From the NCBI RefSeq assembly GCF_002215215.1, contig NZ_CP018632.1, forward strand, positions 6,196,501 to 6,260,500: a stretch of 64,000 nucleotides of DNA, given 5' to 3'. Under the pieces are notes generated by a model that did no database searches, was not told the DNA's origin, and worked only from the letters and a program-made list of their open reading frames with translations. The stretch's first letter is position 1. The number at the start of each line of letters is the position of its first letter. Positions 36,428 to 45,732 of this stretch are shown piece by piece. This DNA comes from Granulosicoccus antarcticus IMCC3135. GTDB taxonomy: Bacteria; Pseudomonadota; Gammaproteobacteria; Granulosicoccales; Granulosicoccaceae. Both the position numbers and the translations under genes were made by a program.

Positions 36428-36449
36428 CTGCCCTGCGGGATAAGGGCAG
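36428..36449. other. Hairpin between convergent DUF952 and acyl-CoA dehydrogenase genes
   Basis: CTGCCCT (36428-36434) pairs with AGGGCAG (36443-36449) around an 8-nt loop, 10 bp past the DUF952 stop. It has no following T run on either strand, so terminator function is uncertain. Confidence 0.35.
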
Positions 36450-36532
36450 GAACCGCAATTCGAATAGAACAAGAGTTCGTGCAACAGTCGATCATACTGA
36501 TTGCCTGCTGCACGCCCCCTTGACCGGATCGT

Positions 36533-38317
36533 TTACAGCTGTGCGGTATCCAGAGCGATAGTAGACTCTGCGCCTTCGATGATAATCGTTGCGGCAGATT
36601 CAACCAACGGCAATGTGCGTTCTGCGTAATAGCGTGCAACCGCGATCCGCGCATTCAGATAATCGACATCAGCATCAGCATTCTGCTTGAGTCCAGTCGC
36701 TGCCAGTGCTCCGCGAGCCAGCATCCAGCCACCTGCCAATCGCCCCTGCATCATCAGGAATTCGACCGACACCGCCGCTGGCAGTGAGGCATCTTTCTGC
36801 TCCAGTAACCAGGCCGTCGCGCTTTCGGCCGCGCTAATGGCAGTCTCCAGACGCTTCATGACAGACTGCAGCTCGACATCGTCCAGCGCCTTGAGCTCTG
36901 CAACCGTTGTGCGCATATCGCTCATCAGTTCACCCAGTCCCTTGCCACCATCACGCGCCGTCTTGCGACCGATCAGATCGTTGGCCTGAATAGCTGTCGT
37001 ACCTTCGTAAATAGTAACGATGCGTGAATCACGTAAATACTGCGCAGCACCCGTCTCCTCGATGTACCCCATGCCGCCATGAACCTGAACACCCAGAGAG
37101 CACAGCTCGACTCCCATTTCGGTAGACCAGCCCTTGACCAGCGGCGTCAACAACTCACCACGACGCAACATACGCTCTCTAACGGCCTCATCAGGATCAC
37201 GGCGAGCCTGATCAAACGCCGCAGCGCATTCCAGTCCCAGGCCACGCATGGCTTCTATTGTCGATCGCATCGTCATCAGCATGCGACGCACATCAGGATG
37301 ATTGATGATGCCCTGATCATCTTCACTCTGCCCCAATAGTGTCTTGCCCTGCTTGCGATCACGCGCATAGGACAGCGCCTGCTGATAGGCACGCTCGGCG
37401 ATACCATAACCTTCAACACCAACCGCATGACGCGCCTGATTCATCATCGTGAACATATAGGCAAGACCATGGTTCTCCTTGCCTACCAGGTAACCGATCG
37501 CACCGCCTTTGTCACCGTATGACATCACGCAGGTGGGACTGGCATGGATGCCCAACTTGTGTTCGATGGACACACACGTCACATCGTTACGCTCACCCAG
37601 AGAACCATCATCGTTTATCAGAAACTTGGGAACGATGAACAGTGAAATCCCCTTCACACCTGCTGGTGCATCCGGCAATCGTGCCAGCACCAGATGGATG
37701 ATGTTCTCAGTCAGGTCATGTTCACCGTAGGTGATATATATTTTCTGCCCGCTGACCAGGTAGTGATCCCCGGCAGGTTCGGCCTTGGTACGTACGGCGG
37801 CCAGATCGGAGCCTGCTTGCGGCTCTGTCAGGTTCATGGTGCCCGACCAGACGCCTTCTACCATTTTAGGCAGATAGCGCTGTCGCAGCTCCTCGGAGGC
37901 GTGATGTTCAATAGCATCAACGGCACCTTGCGTCAGCAATGGGCACAAGCCGAATGACATATTGGCGCTGTGCCACATTTCCTGCACGGCCGCAGCCACG
38001 GTCATCGGCAGACCCTGACCACCAAACTCCGGTGGAAAGGCCAGACTGCCCCAGCCACTTTCAATAAACTGGTTGTACGCATCACGCCAACCATCCGGGG
38101 TGGTAACTTCCCCGTCTTGCCATTGACTGCCTTGCTGGTCACCGCTCCAATTCAAAGGCGCCAGAACATCAGCCGTGAATTTTGCAGATTCTTCCAGAAT
38201 GGCAGCAATGAGATCCGGCGTTGCATCTTCGAAGCCTTCAAGCTTCGCCAGACCAGCCAGATCTACAACGTGATTGAGAACGAAGGCAATATCCTTCACA
38301 GGCGCTGTATAAGTCAT
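36533..38317 (-). CDS. Acyl-CoA dehydrogenase (long form with C-terminal domain)
   Basis: 594 residues. N-terminal (about 40-155), middle beta (MNLTEPQAGSDLAAVRTKAEP, near 165-275) and C-terminal FAD domains of the acyl-CoA dehydrogenase family are present, followed by the extra C-terminal domain typical of ~600-residue bacterial members (FadE5/DmdC-like). The YIEETGAAQYLRDSRIVTIYEGTTAIQ stretch holds the conserved catalytic-base region. It would oxidise acyl-CoA to enoyl-CoA and pass electrons to the ETF encoded upstream. DmdC (methylmercaptopropionyl-CoA dehydrogenase) belongs to this same subfamily, so a sulfur substrate is possible. Confidence 0.92.
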   Translation of the reverse strand: MTYTAPVKDIAFVLNHVVDLAGLAKLEGFEDATPDLIAAILEESAKFTADVLAPLNWSGDQQGSQWQDGEVTTPDGWRDAYNQFIESGWGSLAFPPEFGGQGLPMTVAAAVQEMWHSANMSFGLCPLLTQGAVDAIEHHASEELRQRYLPKMVEGVWSGTMNLTEPQAGSDLAAVRTKAEPAGDHYLVSGQKIYITYGEHDLTENIIHLVLARLPDAPAGVKGISLFIVPKFLINDDGSLGERNDVTCVSIEHKLGIHASPTCVMSYGDKGGAIGYLVGKENHGLAYMFTMMNQARHAVGVEGYGIAERAYQQALSYARDRKQGKTLLGQSEDDQGIINHPDVRRMLMTMRSTIEAMRGLGLECAAAFDQARRDPDEAVRERMLRRGELLTPLVKGWSTEMGVELCSLGVQVHGGMGYIEETGAAQYLRDSRIVTIYEGTTAIQANDLIGRKTARDGGKGLGELMSDMRTTVAELKALDDVELQSVMKRLETAISAAESATAWLLEQKDASLPAAVSVEFLMMQGRLAGGWMLARGALAATGLKQNADADVDYLNARIAVARYYAERTLPLVESAATIIIEGAESTIALDTAQL

Positions 38318-38419
38318 TTTTATTTATTCCGAGAGGCCGGTGGGGAACCGGGAACCAAATGGTGACCCCGGTTTGCCGCAAAGCGTAACGACGGTAAGTC
38401 TTTAACCGTTAGCGGACTT

Positions 38420-38917
38420 CTACTTTTTGTTCTTGAATTGATCGTTCCAGCTTTCAAAAGCCGTTTGCATATCGCTCATGGCCTTTTCGGCAAAGCTTTG
38501 CATCTTGGCTGTTGATTCCTTGAACTCTTCGGTGAGGCTGGCTCCCCGTTTTTCCCAGAAGTCCTGAGCTTCCATCATGGCCAGGTGTCGCTTCAATTCG
38601 ACTTCATCAAGAAATTTCTTCGATTCATCAGTCGTGCGTGCAATGACATCGTCAACCACAGCGCGTGATGCTTCCAGCTTGTCTTGTGCTTCCATCAAAC
38701 CCAGATGCGCTTGTAACTGGGCCTCATCGGCCTGGTCACCGGCTTGTTGCATGGCCTTGCTCAGAAGTGCATTGATCTGGCCCAACGCTTTCTTCGTTGT
38801 CTGCTTTATTTCCTGAGTATCGTCAGGTAAATCGTCGATGAAGTCGTCAACCTTATCCTGAACAACTTTCAGCTCTTCCAGTGAACGATCAATCGCTTCG
38901 CGAATTTTCTTTTCCAT
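38420..38917 (-). CDS. Hypothetical coiled-coil protein with duplicated HLxxMEAQD module
   Basis: 165 residues, almost wholly helical and charged, with no signal peptide or membrane segment. The motif HLGLMEAQD near 90-98 recurs as HLAMMEAQD near 131-139, each starting a ~40-residue module. The N-terminal third (EEIKQ-type heptads) is a coiled coil. I do not recognise a named family. It sits between etfA and the acyl-CoA dehydrogenase on the same strand, so a role tied to lipid or envelope metabolism is possible, but nothing in the sequence shows one. Confidence 0.7.
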   Translation of the reverse strand: MEKKIREAIDRSLEELKVVQDKVDDFIDDLPDDTQEIKQTTKKALGQINALLSKAMQQAGDQADEAQLQAHLGLMEAQDKLEASRAVVDDVIARTTDESKKFLDEVELKRHLAMMEAQDFWEKRGASLTEEFKESTAKMQSFAEKAMSDMQTAFESWNDQFKNKK

Positions 38918-39050
38918 TAGCAGCTCCTGTGGTTAAACGAGTATTCAGTATAGACCGAACCGGGACCGCAGCTGCAAACTGGCAATATGGTAACCGGCGG
39001 AGCAACAGCAGCTCCGCCGGATCTACGCGTTACATCAGAGAGAAAACCGC

Positions 39051-39986
39051 TTAGCTATCGAGAGCGGCTGACAGCTCGGGTAATGCATCAAACAGATCTG
39101 CCACCAGACCATAATCAGCTACCTGGAAAATAGGCGCTTCTTCGTCTTTGTTGATAGCGACAATAACCTTGCTGTCTTTCATACCCGCCAAATGCTGGAT
39201 AGCACCGGAGATACCAACCGCCAGGTACAGATCGGGAGCGACCACTTTGCCCGTCTGGCCAACCTGATATTCGTTGGGTACGAAGCCTGCGTCAACAGCA
39301 GCACGAGATGCACCGACAGCCGCATTGAGCTTGCCCGCGATGTCATCCAGCATGGAGAAGTTTTCACCACTTTGCATGCCACGACCACCGGAGACGACGA
39401 TGTCGGCACTGGTCAGTTCAGGCCGATCCGACTGGGACAGCTCCTGACCAACAAACGAGACCTTATCGCTGATATCACCTGCATCAACAGTTTCAACGCT
39501 CGCTGATCCGCCTTCTTCTGCCACTGCATCAAAGGCCGTCGTTCGAACGCCTACAACCTTCACAGCATCGCTGCTCTTGACGGTAGCCAGTGCATTACCC
39601 GCATAGATCGGCCGGACAAATGTATCTTCGCTCTTCACTTCAATGATGTCGGAAATACCTGATACATCCAGCAAGGCGGCGACTCGTGGCATGACGTTCT
39701 TGCCCGCAGCAGTTGCTGCAAACAGAATGTGACTGTAGCCGCCGGCGTGCTTGACAACCAGTGCTGACAGATTCTCTGCCAACTCGTGAGCGTAAGCTGC
39801 GTTGTCAGCCAGCATGACTTTGTTGACGCCTGCAATAGCGGCCGCCTTCTGGGCAACACCACTGGCATCACTGCCTGCTACCAGCAAATCGACGTCTCCA
39901 CCAATTTTGGCGGCTGCAGCGATGACACTGAATGTAGCCGGACGAATCTCGCCGTCTTCATGTTCAACCAGAACAAGTGTACTCAT
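39051..39986 (-). CDS. etfA: Electron transfer flavoprotein alpha subunit
   Basis: 311 residues starting [16 protein letters not shown]. The C-terminal FAD-binding half contains [41 protein letters not shown] and the closing [22 protein letters not shown], all ETF-alpha hallmarks. With EtfB it shuttles electrons from acyl-CoA and, notably here, dimethylglycine/sarcosine-type dehydrogenases to ETF-quinone oxidoreductase. It follows etfB by 26 bp. Confidence 0.97.
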   Translation of the reverse strand: MSTLVLVEHEDGEIRPATFSVIAAAAKIGGDVDLLVAGSDASGVAQKAAAIAGVNKVMLADNAAYAHELAENLSALVVKHAGGYSHILFAATAAGKNVMPRVAALLDVSGISDIIEVKSEDTFVRPIYAGNALATVKSSDAVKVVGVRTTAFDAVAEEGGSASVETVDAGDISDKVSFVGQELSQSDRPELTSADIVVSGGRGMQSGENFSMLDDIAGKLNAAVGASRAAVDAGFVPNEYQVGQTGKVVAPDLYLAVGISGAIQHLAGMKDSKVIVAINKDEEAPIFQVADYGLVADLFDALPELSAALDS

Positions 39987-40012
39987 GATTGTGATCTCCT
40001 GTTATCGTCAGT

Positions 40013-40762
40013 TCAGATGACTTTGGCTTCGTTGCGCAGCTTGTCAACCAGCTCTGCAACACTCTTGACGATGACGCCGGCTTCACGCTTGGGCGGCTCA
40101 TTGACTTCTACAACAGAAAGTCCGCTAGAGACGTCCACACCGGTATCAGCAACAGCAATGACTTCCAGTGGCTTTTTCTTGGCTTTCATGATGTTGGGCA
40201 GTTTTGCATAGCGAGGCTCATTCAAGCGCAGATCTGCCGTAACAATTGCGGGCATGGCAACCTTGATGGACTCCAGTCCAGCATCCACTTCACGAGTCAC
40301 TTTCAGGTGATCACCGTCGAATTCGACCTTGGAGGCAAACGTTGCCTGTGACATGCCAGTCAGTGCGGATAGCATCTGCCCTGTCTGGTTGGCATCATCA
40401 TCGATAGCCTGCTTCCCCAGCACAACCAATCCAGGCTCTTCCTTCTCAACCAGATGCTTGAACAATTTGGCGATGGCCAATGGTTCCAGCAACTCGTCTG
40501 TCTCGATCAGAATGCCGCGATCGGCTCCCATAGCCAAGGCCGTACGGATGGTCTCTTGGCTCTGCGAAGATCCAATGGAAACTGCAATGACTTCATCCGC
40601 ATTGCCCGCCTCCTTGATTCGCAGCGCCTCTTCAACGGCAATTTCGTCAAAGGGGTTCATCGACATCTTGACGTTTGCCAGTTCGATTCCGGATTTGTCC
40701 GCCTTTACGCGAGCCTTGACGTTGTAGTCGAGAACGCGTTTGACGCCTACGATAATTTTCAT
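40013..40762 (-). CDS. etfB: Electron transfer flavoprotein beta subunit
   Basis: 249 residues starting [20 protein letters not shown]. It carries the AMP-binding ETF-beta elements ([19 protein letters not shown], and the signature [27 protein letters not shown]). It pairs with EtfA encoded directly downstream. A hairpin lies 130 bp upstream after the deaminase gene, so etfBA probably has its own promoter. Confidence 0.97.
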   Translation of the reverse strand: MKIIVGVKRVLDYNVKARVKADKSGIELANVKMSMNPFDEIAVEEALRIKEAGNADEVIAVSIGSSQSQETIRTALAMGADRGILIETDELLEPLAIAKLFKHLVEKEEPGLVVLGKQAIDDDANQTGQMLSALTGMSQATFASKVEFDGDHLKVTREVDAGLESIKVAMPAIVTADLRLNEPRYAKLPNIMKAKKKPLEVIAVADTGVDVSSGLSVVEVNEPPKREAGVIVKSVAELVDKLRNEAKVI

Positions 40763-40893
40763 GGGCAGCTGCCTGTGTGATTCTCAGATGAATAATGGCG
40801 CAATATTAACCGCTTAAAGGTCTCTACCGCGTAGCGTTAGGTTGAATTCTGGCGTAAATACGGCGCTTGGTAGTCGCATGCAGTGCATTCCAA

Positions 40894-40913
40894 GTCGGCA
40901 CCAGCGTGCCGAC
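40894..40913. other. Perfect stem-loop between deaminase and etfB genes
   Basis: GTCGGCAC (40894-40901), loop CAGC, GTGCCGAC (40906-40913): an 8-bp perfect, GC-rich hairpin 32 bp past the deaminase stop. No T run follows on the minus strand, so it may stabilise mRNA ends or be a binding dyad, not a classical terminator. Confidence 0.45.
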
Positions 40914-40945
40914 CAGGAGCGACTAGTGCAACTCACTCACTGAAA

Positions 40946-41392
40946 CTACTCGCCGATATCCTCATTCCAGAGGGTTGGTTCTGCCTCGATGAACTCTTCC
41001 ATCATGGCAATGCATTCTGCATCATCCAGAACCTCGACATTGACACCGCGACTGCGAACGTAGTCCTCGGGGCCTTGAAAGGTCTTGTTTTCACCCACCA
41101 CTACGTGTGGAATGCCGTACAACAGCACAGCACCGCTGCACATATCGCACGGTGACAACGTGGAATACAACGTGGATCGCTGATAGGTGCTGGCAGGCAA
41201 TCTACCAGCTTCCTCGAAGCAATCCATTTCAGCATGACGAATGGTACTGCCCTTCTGGACTCGTTGATTGTGCCCACGGCCAATGATTTCGCCATCAAGT
41301 ACCAATACGGAACCGATGGGTATTCCGCCGGCGGCTCGACCTTTGCGTGCCTCTTCAATGGCAGCCTGCATGAACGGAGCGTGATCCACCAT
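40946..41392 (-). CDS. Cytosine deaminase, eukaryotic (yeast FCY1) type
   Basis: 148 residues of the zinc-dependent CDA/tRNA-deaminase fold. Zinc ligands and the catalytic Glu are in HAEMD (about 61-65) and SPCDMCSGA (about 89-97). It shares the yeast FCY1 hallmarks, including GRGHNQRVQKGS, STLYSTLSPCDMC, YGIPHVVVGEN, and a C terminus ending LWNEDIGE, very like the yeast FIDERPxDWxEDIGE tail that closes over the active site. It should deaminate cytosine to uracil for pyrimidine salvage. It is not related to the bacterial CodA amidohydrolase. Guanine deaminase is a less likely alternative. Confidence 0.85.
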   Translation of the reverse strand: MVDHAPFMQAAIEEARKGRAAGGIPIGSVLVLDGEIIGRGHNQRVQKGSTIRHAEMDCFEEAGRLPASTYQRSTLYSTLSPCDMCSGAVLLYGIPHVVVGENKTFQGPEDYVRSRGVNVEVLDDAECIAMMEEFIEAEPTLWNEDIGE

Positions 41393-41492
41393 TAACCTTT
41401 TCCTCAGCTTATCGAAACGTTAGTGTACCCAGTTCGGCACCCGCTTCGCAGCTTATACGAGGATGCCTATGAATACAGATATGTGTTGCGTA

Positions 41493-42224
41493 TCAGTCCA
41501 GTTGCACCCGACCAAAGACCTGCACGCTTACACGGCTGGTTCCGGGCTCCACCACCGGTTCTGAGGCAACCGAACTTCGCATCACATCAGCCATTTCAGC
41601 TCGGGCGTTGAGCATCGGAACATTGCTCTGACCCGTCTGTATATTCACATCCAGAATTCTGTAACCGCTTGATCCCATGTTCTCCTGTACCAGGAGTGCT
41701 CGATCCTTGAATGCATCGAGCGCCTCGCCAATCAACTGATCAGACGCTTTTTCACGGGTAGAATCCTTGGTCATCAGGCGAATCCCCTGCACCTGAAGCT
41801 TTTCCTGCAATTGCTGGATAGCCTGCCCGGCAGCACCAAAGTCTTCCGTCTCCAACTGCAGAGTCTGAGTGGCGCGCCAACCGATCAGACGTCGCACCTG
41901 GCTGGTGTCGTAACGCGGGTAGGTCTGATAATCACGGGTCTTGACGTTCAGAGTCTTGAAGGGGCGCAGCAAATCAACGGCCCATGCCATTGTCGAATTG
42001 ATCTTGTCCGCCAATACAGCCGGATCCCTGTGCTCCTGCTGCACGACCAAAGTGGCCATCATCAGGTCGTTATCAATTTCGGTCGTGGCCTCACTGGTGA
42101 GATTGAACACGTTGTATAGCGTCTCGCCCGAAGACTGCGCCTGGACAGGCAAGCCTGTCTGTAGACCGAACAAACCAGCCAATACCAACCACCGAGCTTT
42201 CACAATAAATGACTTCATGTTCAC
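41493..42224 (-). CDS. SIMPL-domain (DUF541) periplasmic protein
   Basis: 243 residues with a signal peptide (about 1-29, cleaved after VQAQ). The body is a SIMPL/DUF541 domain (YNVFNLTSEATTEIDNDLMMATLVVQQEHRD through the C-terminal RVSVQVFGRVQL strand). The family, including E. coli YggE, makes ring-like periplasmic or secreted oligomers linked to oxidative and envelope stress, with no known catalysis. It stands between the MITE-like element and the deaminase gene, with no operon evidence. Confidence 0.85.
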   Translation of the reverse strand: MNMKSFIVKARWLVLAGLFGLQTGLPVQAQSSGETLYNVFNLTSEATTEIDNDLMMATLVVQQEHRDPAVLADKINSTMAWAVDLLRPFKTLNVKTRDYQTYPRYDTSQVRRLIGWRATQTLQLETEDFGAAGQAIQQLQEKLQVQGIRLMTKDSTREKASDQLIGEALDAFKDRALLVQENMGSSGYRILDVNIQTGQSNVPMLNARAEMADVMRSSVASEPVVEPGTSRVSVQVFGRVQLD

Positions 42225-42256
42225 TGTCCTACGTTCTCTATAAAAACAAACACTTA

Positions 42257-42386
42257 CCGGGGTCGGACCACGACGCCCACTAAATGGCCCTTTTCACCCC
42301 CAAGCAGGGCTGTTTAGTGATGTTTCCAGCTCAATATGGCATACAAAACATCTGGTAATCAAACAGTTACGATGGTCCGACCCGGT
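42257..42386. repeat. MITE-like palindromic element
   Basis: A 130-bp stretch bounded by inverted repeats GGGTCGGACCA (42260-42270) and TGGTCCGACCC (42373-42383). Inside is a hairpin: CACTAAATGGCCCT (42278-42291) against AGGGCTGTTTAGTG (42306-42319). It contains no gene and ends at the fadI stop codon. The layout fits a small non-autonomous element or REP/RAYT-type palindrome. No second copy is seen in this window. Confidence 0.5.
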
Positions 42387-43663
42387 TATTTTTCGAGGAT
42401 GGCGGTGACGCCCATGCCGCCTGCGGTGCAGATGGAGATGAGGCCTCGGCCGGAGCCCTTTTGATCAAGTTGTTTGGCGAGTGTGCCCAGAATACGGGCT
42501 CCGGTCGCAGCAAAAGGATGACCGACGGCAAGGCTTGAACCAACCACATTCATGCGTGTGCGATCGATACTGCCCATCGCGGTATCACGACCCAGCTCTT
42601 TGCGGCAATACTCAGGGTCTTCCCAGGCTTTCAAGGTGCACAGCACCTGAGCAGCAAAGGCTTCATGAATTTCATATAGCTCAAAATCCTGCAGTGTCAG
42701 TTCGGCTCGCTTCAACATATCGCTGACAGCGACCGTTGGTGCCATCAGCAACCCGGCTCCACCTACAAAATCAACAGCCGCTGTCGCCGAATGTGTCAGA
42801 TAAGCCTGAATAGGCAGTCCACGTTCGCGCGCCCATTCTTCGGAGCACAGCAATACGCCTGCCGCGCCATCAGTCAATGGGGTGCTGTTACCTGCCGTCA
42901 ACGTGCCGGCCTCGGTCTTGTCATAGACAGTGCGTAGTTTTCCCAGAGATTCCAGACTGGCATCGGCACGCAGGTTGTTATCGCGCAGAACACCTTCGCA
43001 CTGAATCAACAGATCGTCGAAGAAGCCTGAGTCATAGGCTGCAGCCGTATTCTGGTGCGATAGCAATGCCAGCTCATCCTGTGCCTGTCGTGAAATGGAC
43101 CAGGTCTTGGCCATCATCTCGCAATGCTGCCCCATGCTCATCAGGGTACGCGGCTCGTTGACGGACGGTGGCACTGGTGCCAGCTCCTTGGGACCAAAGC
43201 CCTTGAAGACTCCCAGACGCGATTTGATATCTCGCGCCTTGCCCAACGCCACCAGACGCTTCGAAAACTTGTTGTTAAAGACGATAGGCACATCGCTGAC
43301 GGTGTCGCTACCGGCTGCAATGGCTGAGTCAATCTGTCCCGTGGCAATCTTGGCGGCGGCCGTCATTGCCGCCTGCAAGGAGGTACCGCATGCCTGTTGC
43401 ATGGTCAGCCCGGGCGTCGTAGGTGACAACTTGGTGCTGAGTACCACTTCACGCGCCAGGTTCCAGTCACGCGAATGCGTGATGACAGCGCCTGCATTCA
43501 CCTCACCGATATGTTGGCCTTCCAGAGCGTACCGCTGCACCATACCATTCAGAACCGTGCTCAACATTTTCTTGTTGGACAGCTCTGCATAGGAGGTGTT
43601 TGATCGGCAGAAGGGGATTCGAAGTCCGCCTACGATGACGACCGGCTTGAGTGTTTGAGCCAT
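42386..43663 (-). CDS. fadI: Acetyl-CoA C-acyltransferase (3-ketoacyl-CoA thiolase, FadI type)
   Basis: 425 residues. The thiolase nucleophile is in MQQACGTSLQAA (Cys about 98), the second active-site segment is EIHEAFAAQ (His near 375), and the C-terminal CTAGGMGVTA supplies the final cysteine. SSLAVGHPFAATGAR is the family signature. Length and motifs match FadI more than FadA. It cleaves 3-ketoacyl-CoA to acetyl-CoA. Its start overlaps the fadJ stop by one base (TGATG), so both subunits of the trifunctional complex are co-translated. Confidence 0.95.
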   Translation of the reverse strand: MAQTLKPVVIVGGLRIPFCRSNTSYAELSNKKMLSTVLNGMVQRYALEGQHIGEVNAGAVITHSRDWNLAREVVLSTKLSPTTPGLTMQQACGTSLQAAMTAAAKIATGQIDSAIAAGSDTVSDVPIVFNNKFSKRLVALGKARDIKSRLGVFKGFGPKELAPVPPSVNEPRTLMSMGQHCEMMAKTWSISRQAQDELALLSHQNTAAAYDSGFFDDLLIQCEGVLRDNNLRADASLESLGKLRTVYDKTEAGTLTAGNSTPLTDGAAGVLLCSEEWARERGLPIQAYLTHSATAAVDFVGGAGLLMAPTVAVSDMLKRAELTLQDFELYEIHEAFAAQVLCTLKAWEDPEYCRKELGRDTAMGSIDRTRMNVVGSSLAVGHPFAATGARILGTLAKQLDQKGSGRGLISICTAGGMGVTAILEK

Positions 43664-45627
43664 CAGGCATTTGCCTCCTGTTGTTCCAGATAATGCATCG
43701 GTCCGCCAAGAAAAGGCGCAAAACCGGTTCCGAATATAATTCCAGCGTCCAGAAGCTCATCGTCTGCAACGATGCCTTCGGCAGAGGCTGCCTGGCACTC
43801 GGCCAGAAATGGCTTCATCAGACGAGCAGCTATCTGATCGCCGTAAGGACTATCGACATTGAGCTTACGCCGGTTAGCCCGCCCCTTGGCCCAGACGTAG
43901 AACCCCTGCCCTGACTTCTTGCCCAGATGCCCTTCATCAAGTTTTTTCTGCAACAGCTCTCGCTGCGCCTCCACATCGCCGCTTGCCAGAGTCTCTGCCA
44001 CTTTCATGCACACATCCAGACCGACCACATCGGCCAGCTCAATGGGTCCCATAGGCATGCCAAAACGAATGGCAGATGCGTCAATAAGCTCCTTGTCCAG
44101 ACCTTCCAGCATCAGCGTGAAAGCCTCCATCAGATAAGGAGCCAGTACCCGGTTCACCAGAAAACCCGGCGAGCTCTTGGTCGGCAAGGGGAAACGATTG
44201 ATCTGTGCGCTGAATGCGCAACCTCGGGCAATCCAGCTCTTTGCCGTCTGTTCACCATGCACCACCTCAACCAGTGGCATCTTGGCAACCGGGTTGAAAA
44301 AATGCAGTCCAATCAGTCGCTCTGGAGCCGCCATATCCCTGGTCAGTGATTCCAGCGGCAATGCTGAGGTATTTGTCGCCAGAATGGCATGGGCTGCCAT
44401 ACGTGGCTCGATCGAAGCATACAGGGCTCGTTTGGCGTCGGCATCTTCATAAATGGCTTCAATGATGACATCCGCACGCGGCACACCGTCACCCTCGACA
44501 TCCGCCATCAGCCGCGACAAGGCAGCGCTGACAGCAGGCTTTTTGCGAAGACGTTTCCGGAACAGAGCCTTGGCCCGTTTCAAGGCAGGCTCAATATGCT
44601 TCAACTCGCGATCCTGAAGCGTGACCTCCATGCCCTGCAAGACACACCAGGCGGCGATGTCGCCCCCCATGACGCCGGCGCCCACTACATGCACACGCCG
44701 GACCTTGAAATCCTCGCCTTTACCAAGCGATTTCATTCGCTCTGTCATGAAAAAGACACGTCGTAGATTTCTTGCCGTATCGCTGACCATCAACTGGCCA
44801 ACCTGCTCGGCTTCCGCCTCGAACATGCGGCGGCGATTATCACGATTTTCTGCCCACATATCGATCATCCGGAAAGGGGCCGGATAATGCTCAGGATTAG
44901 CCTTCTCGGCGGTCTTGCGCCGCAGTACCTGCGCCAGAACACTGCGTGCAGGCTGACGATTGGTCAGCGCGGCGGCAGCGGATGGCGTGTGTTTTTTGCG
45001 CTTTTGCAAAATGGCCCGTCTTGCCGCCCAGTGCAGCGAACTGAATTCATCCACCAGCTCGTCAATGACCCCGGCCTTGCGAGCGGCAGGTGCGCGCAAC
45101 ATGCGAGCAGTCAGCATCAGTTGCATACCTTCCAGCCCGCCCACGCGCTCTGTCAATCTTGTGGTGCCACCCAGGCCCGGGAAGATCCCCAGCTTGACTT
45201 CCGGAAAGCCAACTCGCGTTTCCGGCACATTCAACGCAACGATGTAATCACAACACAACGCCAGCTCAAGACCTCCGCCCAGCGCAAAGCCATGAATGGC
45301 CGCCACGGTAGGGCATGGCAGGTTCTCCAGGCGGGCGAAAACCTCATGGCCAGCCTTGATCATATTGGTGACGTCGGCGGCCTGCGTGAAACGATCGAAC
45401 TCACGGATGTCAGCACCGAGTATGAAGCTTGCAGGCTTGGCGGAACCCACCACAACGCCTACCGGGTTCAATGACTCGATTTCTTCGACGATACCCCCCA
45501 ATTCCCGAATCACAGCCTCGGACAGGGAGTTACTTCCCTCGCCTTGACGATCGCACAATAGCCACACGATGTTTTCGACATCGATGTCTATCTGCCAGTG
45601 ATCATATGAGCCAAATCTAGTCGTCAT
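43663..45627 (-). CDS. fadJ: Multifunctional fatty-acid oxidation alpha subunit (FadJ type)
   Basis: 654 residues. The N-terminal crotonase domain (about 1-190) has ASFILGADIREF and HGFALGGGLELALCCDYI, with glutamates in the FPEVKLGIFPGLGGTTRL segment. The 3-hydroxyacyl-CoA dehydrogenase half starts with the NAD motif VHVVGAGVMGGDIAAWC, and contains LIGLHFFNPVAKMPLVEVV and the C-terminal 3HCDH domain. It hydrates enoyl-CoA and oxidises 3-hydroxyacyl-CoA. ATG 45627 is used because the longer frame to 45681 depends on TTG and lacks a ribosome site. It is co-translated with fadI. Confidence 0.95.
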   Translation of the reverse strand: MTTRFGSYDHWQIDIDVENIVWLLCDRQGEGSNSLSEAVIRELGGIVEEIESLNPVGVVVGSAKPASFILGADIREFDRFTQAADVTNMIKAGHEVFARLENLPCPTVAAIHGFALGGGLELALCCDYIVALNVPETRVGFPEVKLGIFPGLGGTTRLTERVGGLEGMQLMLTARMLRAPAARKAGVIDELVDEFSSLHWAARRAILQKRKKHTPSAAAALTNRQPARSVLAQVLRRKTAEKANPEHYPAPFRMIDMWAENRDNRRRMFEAEAEQVGQLMVSDTARNLRRVFFMTERMKSLGKGEDFKVRRVHVVGAGVMGGDIAAWCVLQGMEVTLQDRELKHIEPALKRAKALFRKRLRKKPAVSAALSRLMADVEGDGVPRADVIIEAIYEDADAKRALYASIEPRMAAHAILATNTSALPLESLTRDMAAPERLIGLHFFNPVAKMPLVEVVHGEQTAKSWIARGCAFSAQINRFPLPTKSSPGFLVNRVLAPYLMEAFTLMLEGLDKELIDASAIRFGMPMGPIELADVVGLDVCMKVAETLASGDVEAQRELLQKKLDEGHLGKKSGQGFYVWAKGRANRRKLNVDSPYGDQIAARLMKPFLAECQAASAEGIVADDELLDAGIIFGTGFAPFLGGPMHYLEQQEANA

Positions 45628-45732
45628 GAGCAGTGCTCGTCGTAAGAATTGATAGTGAACGGCAGGAACAGATTTGTTCAAGCTGTTGCGGCTAGAAGAC
45701 TATCAGACTTGAGACGCTAGCGAAGATGAGAG

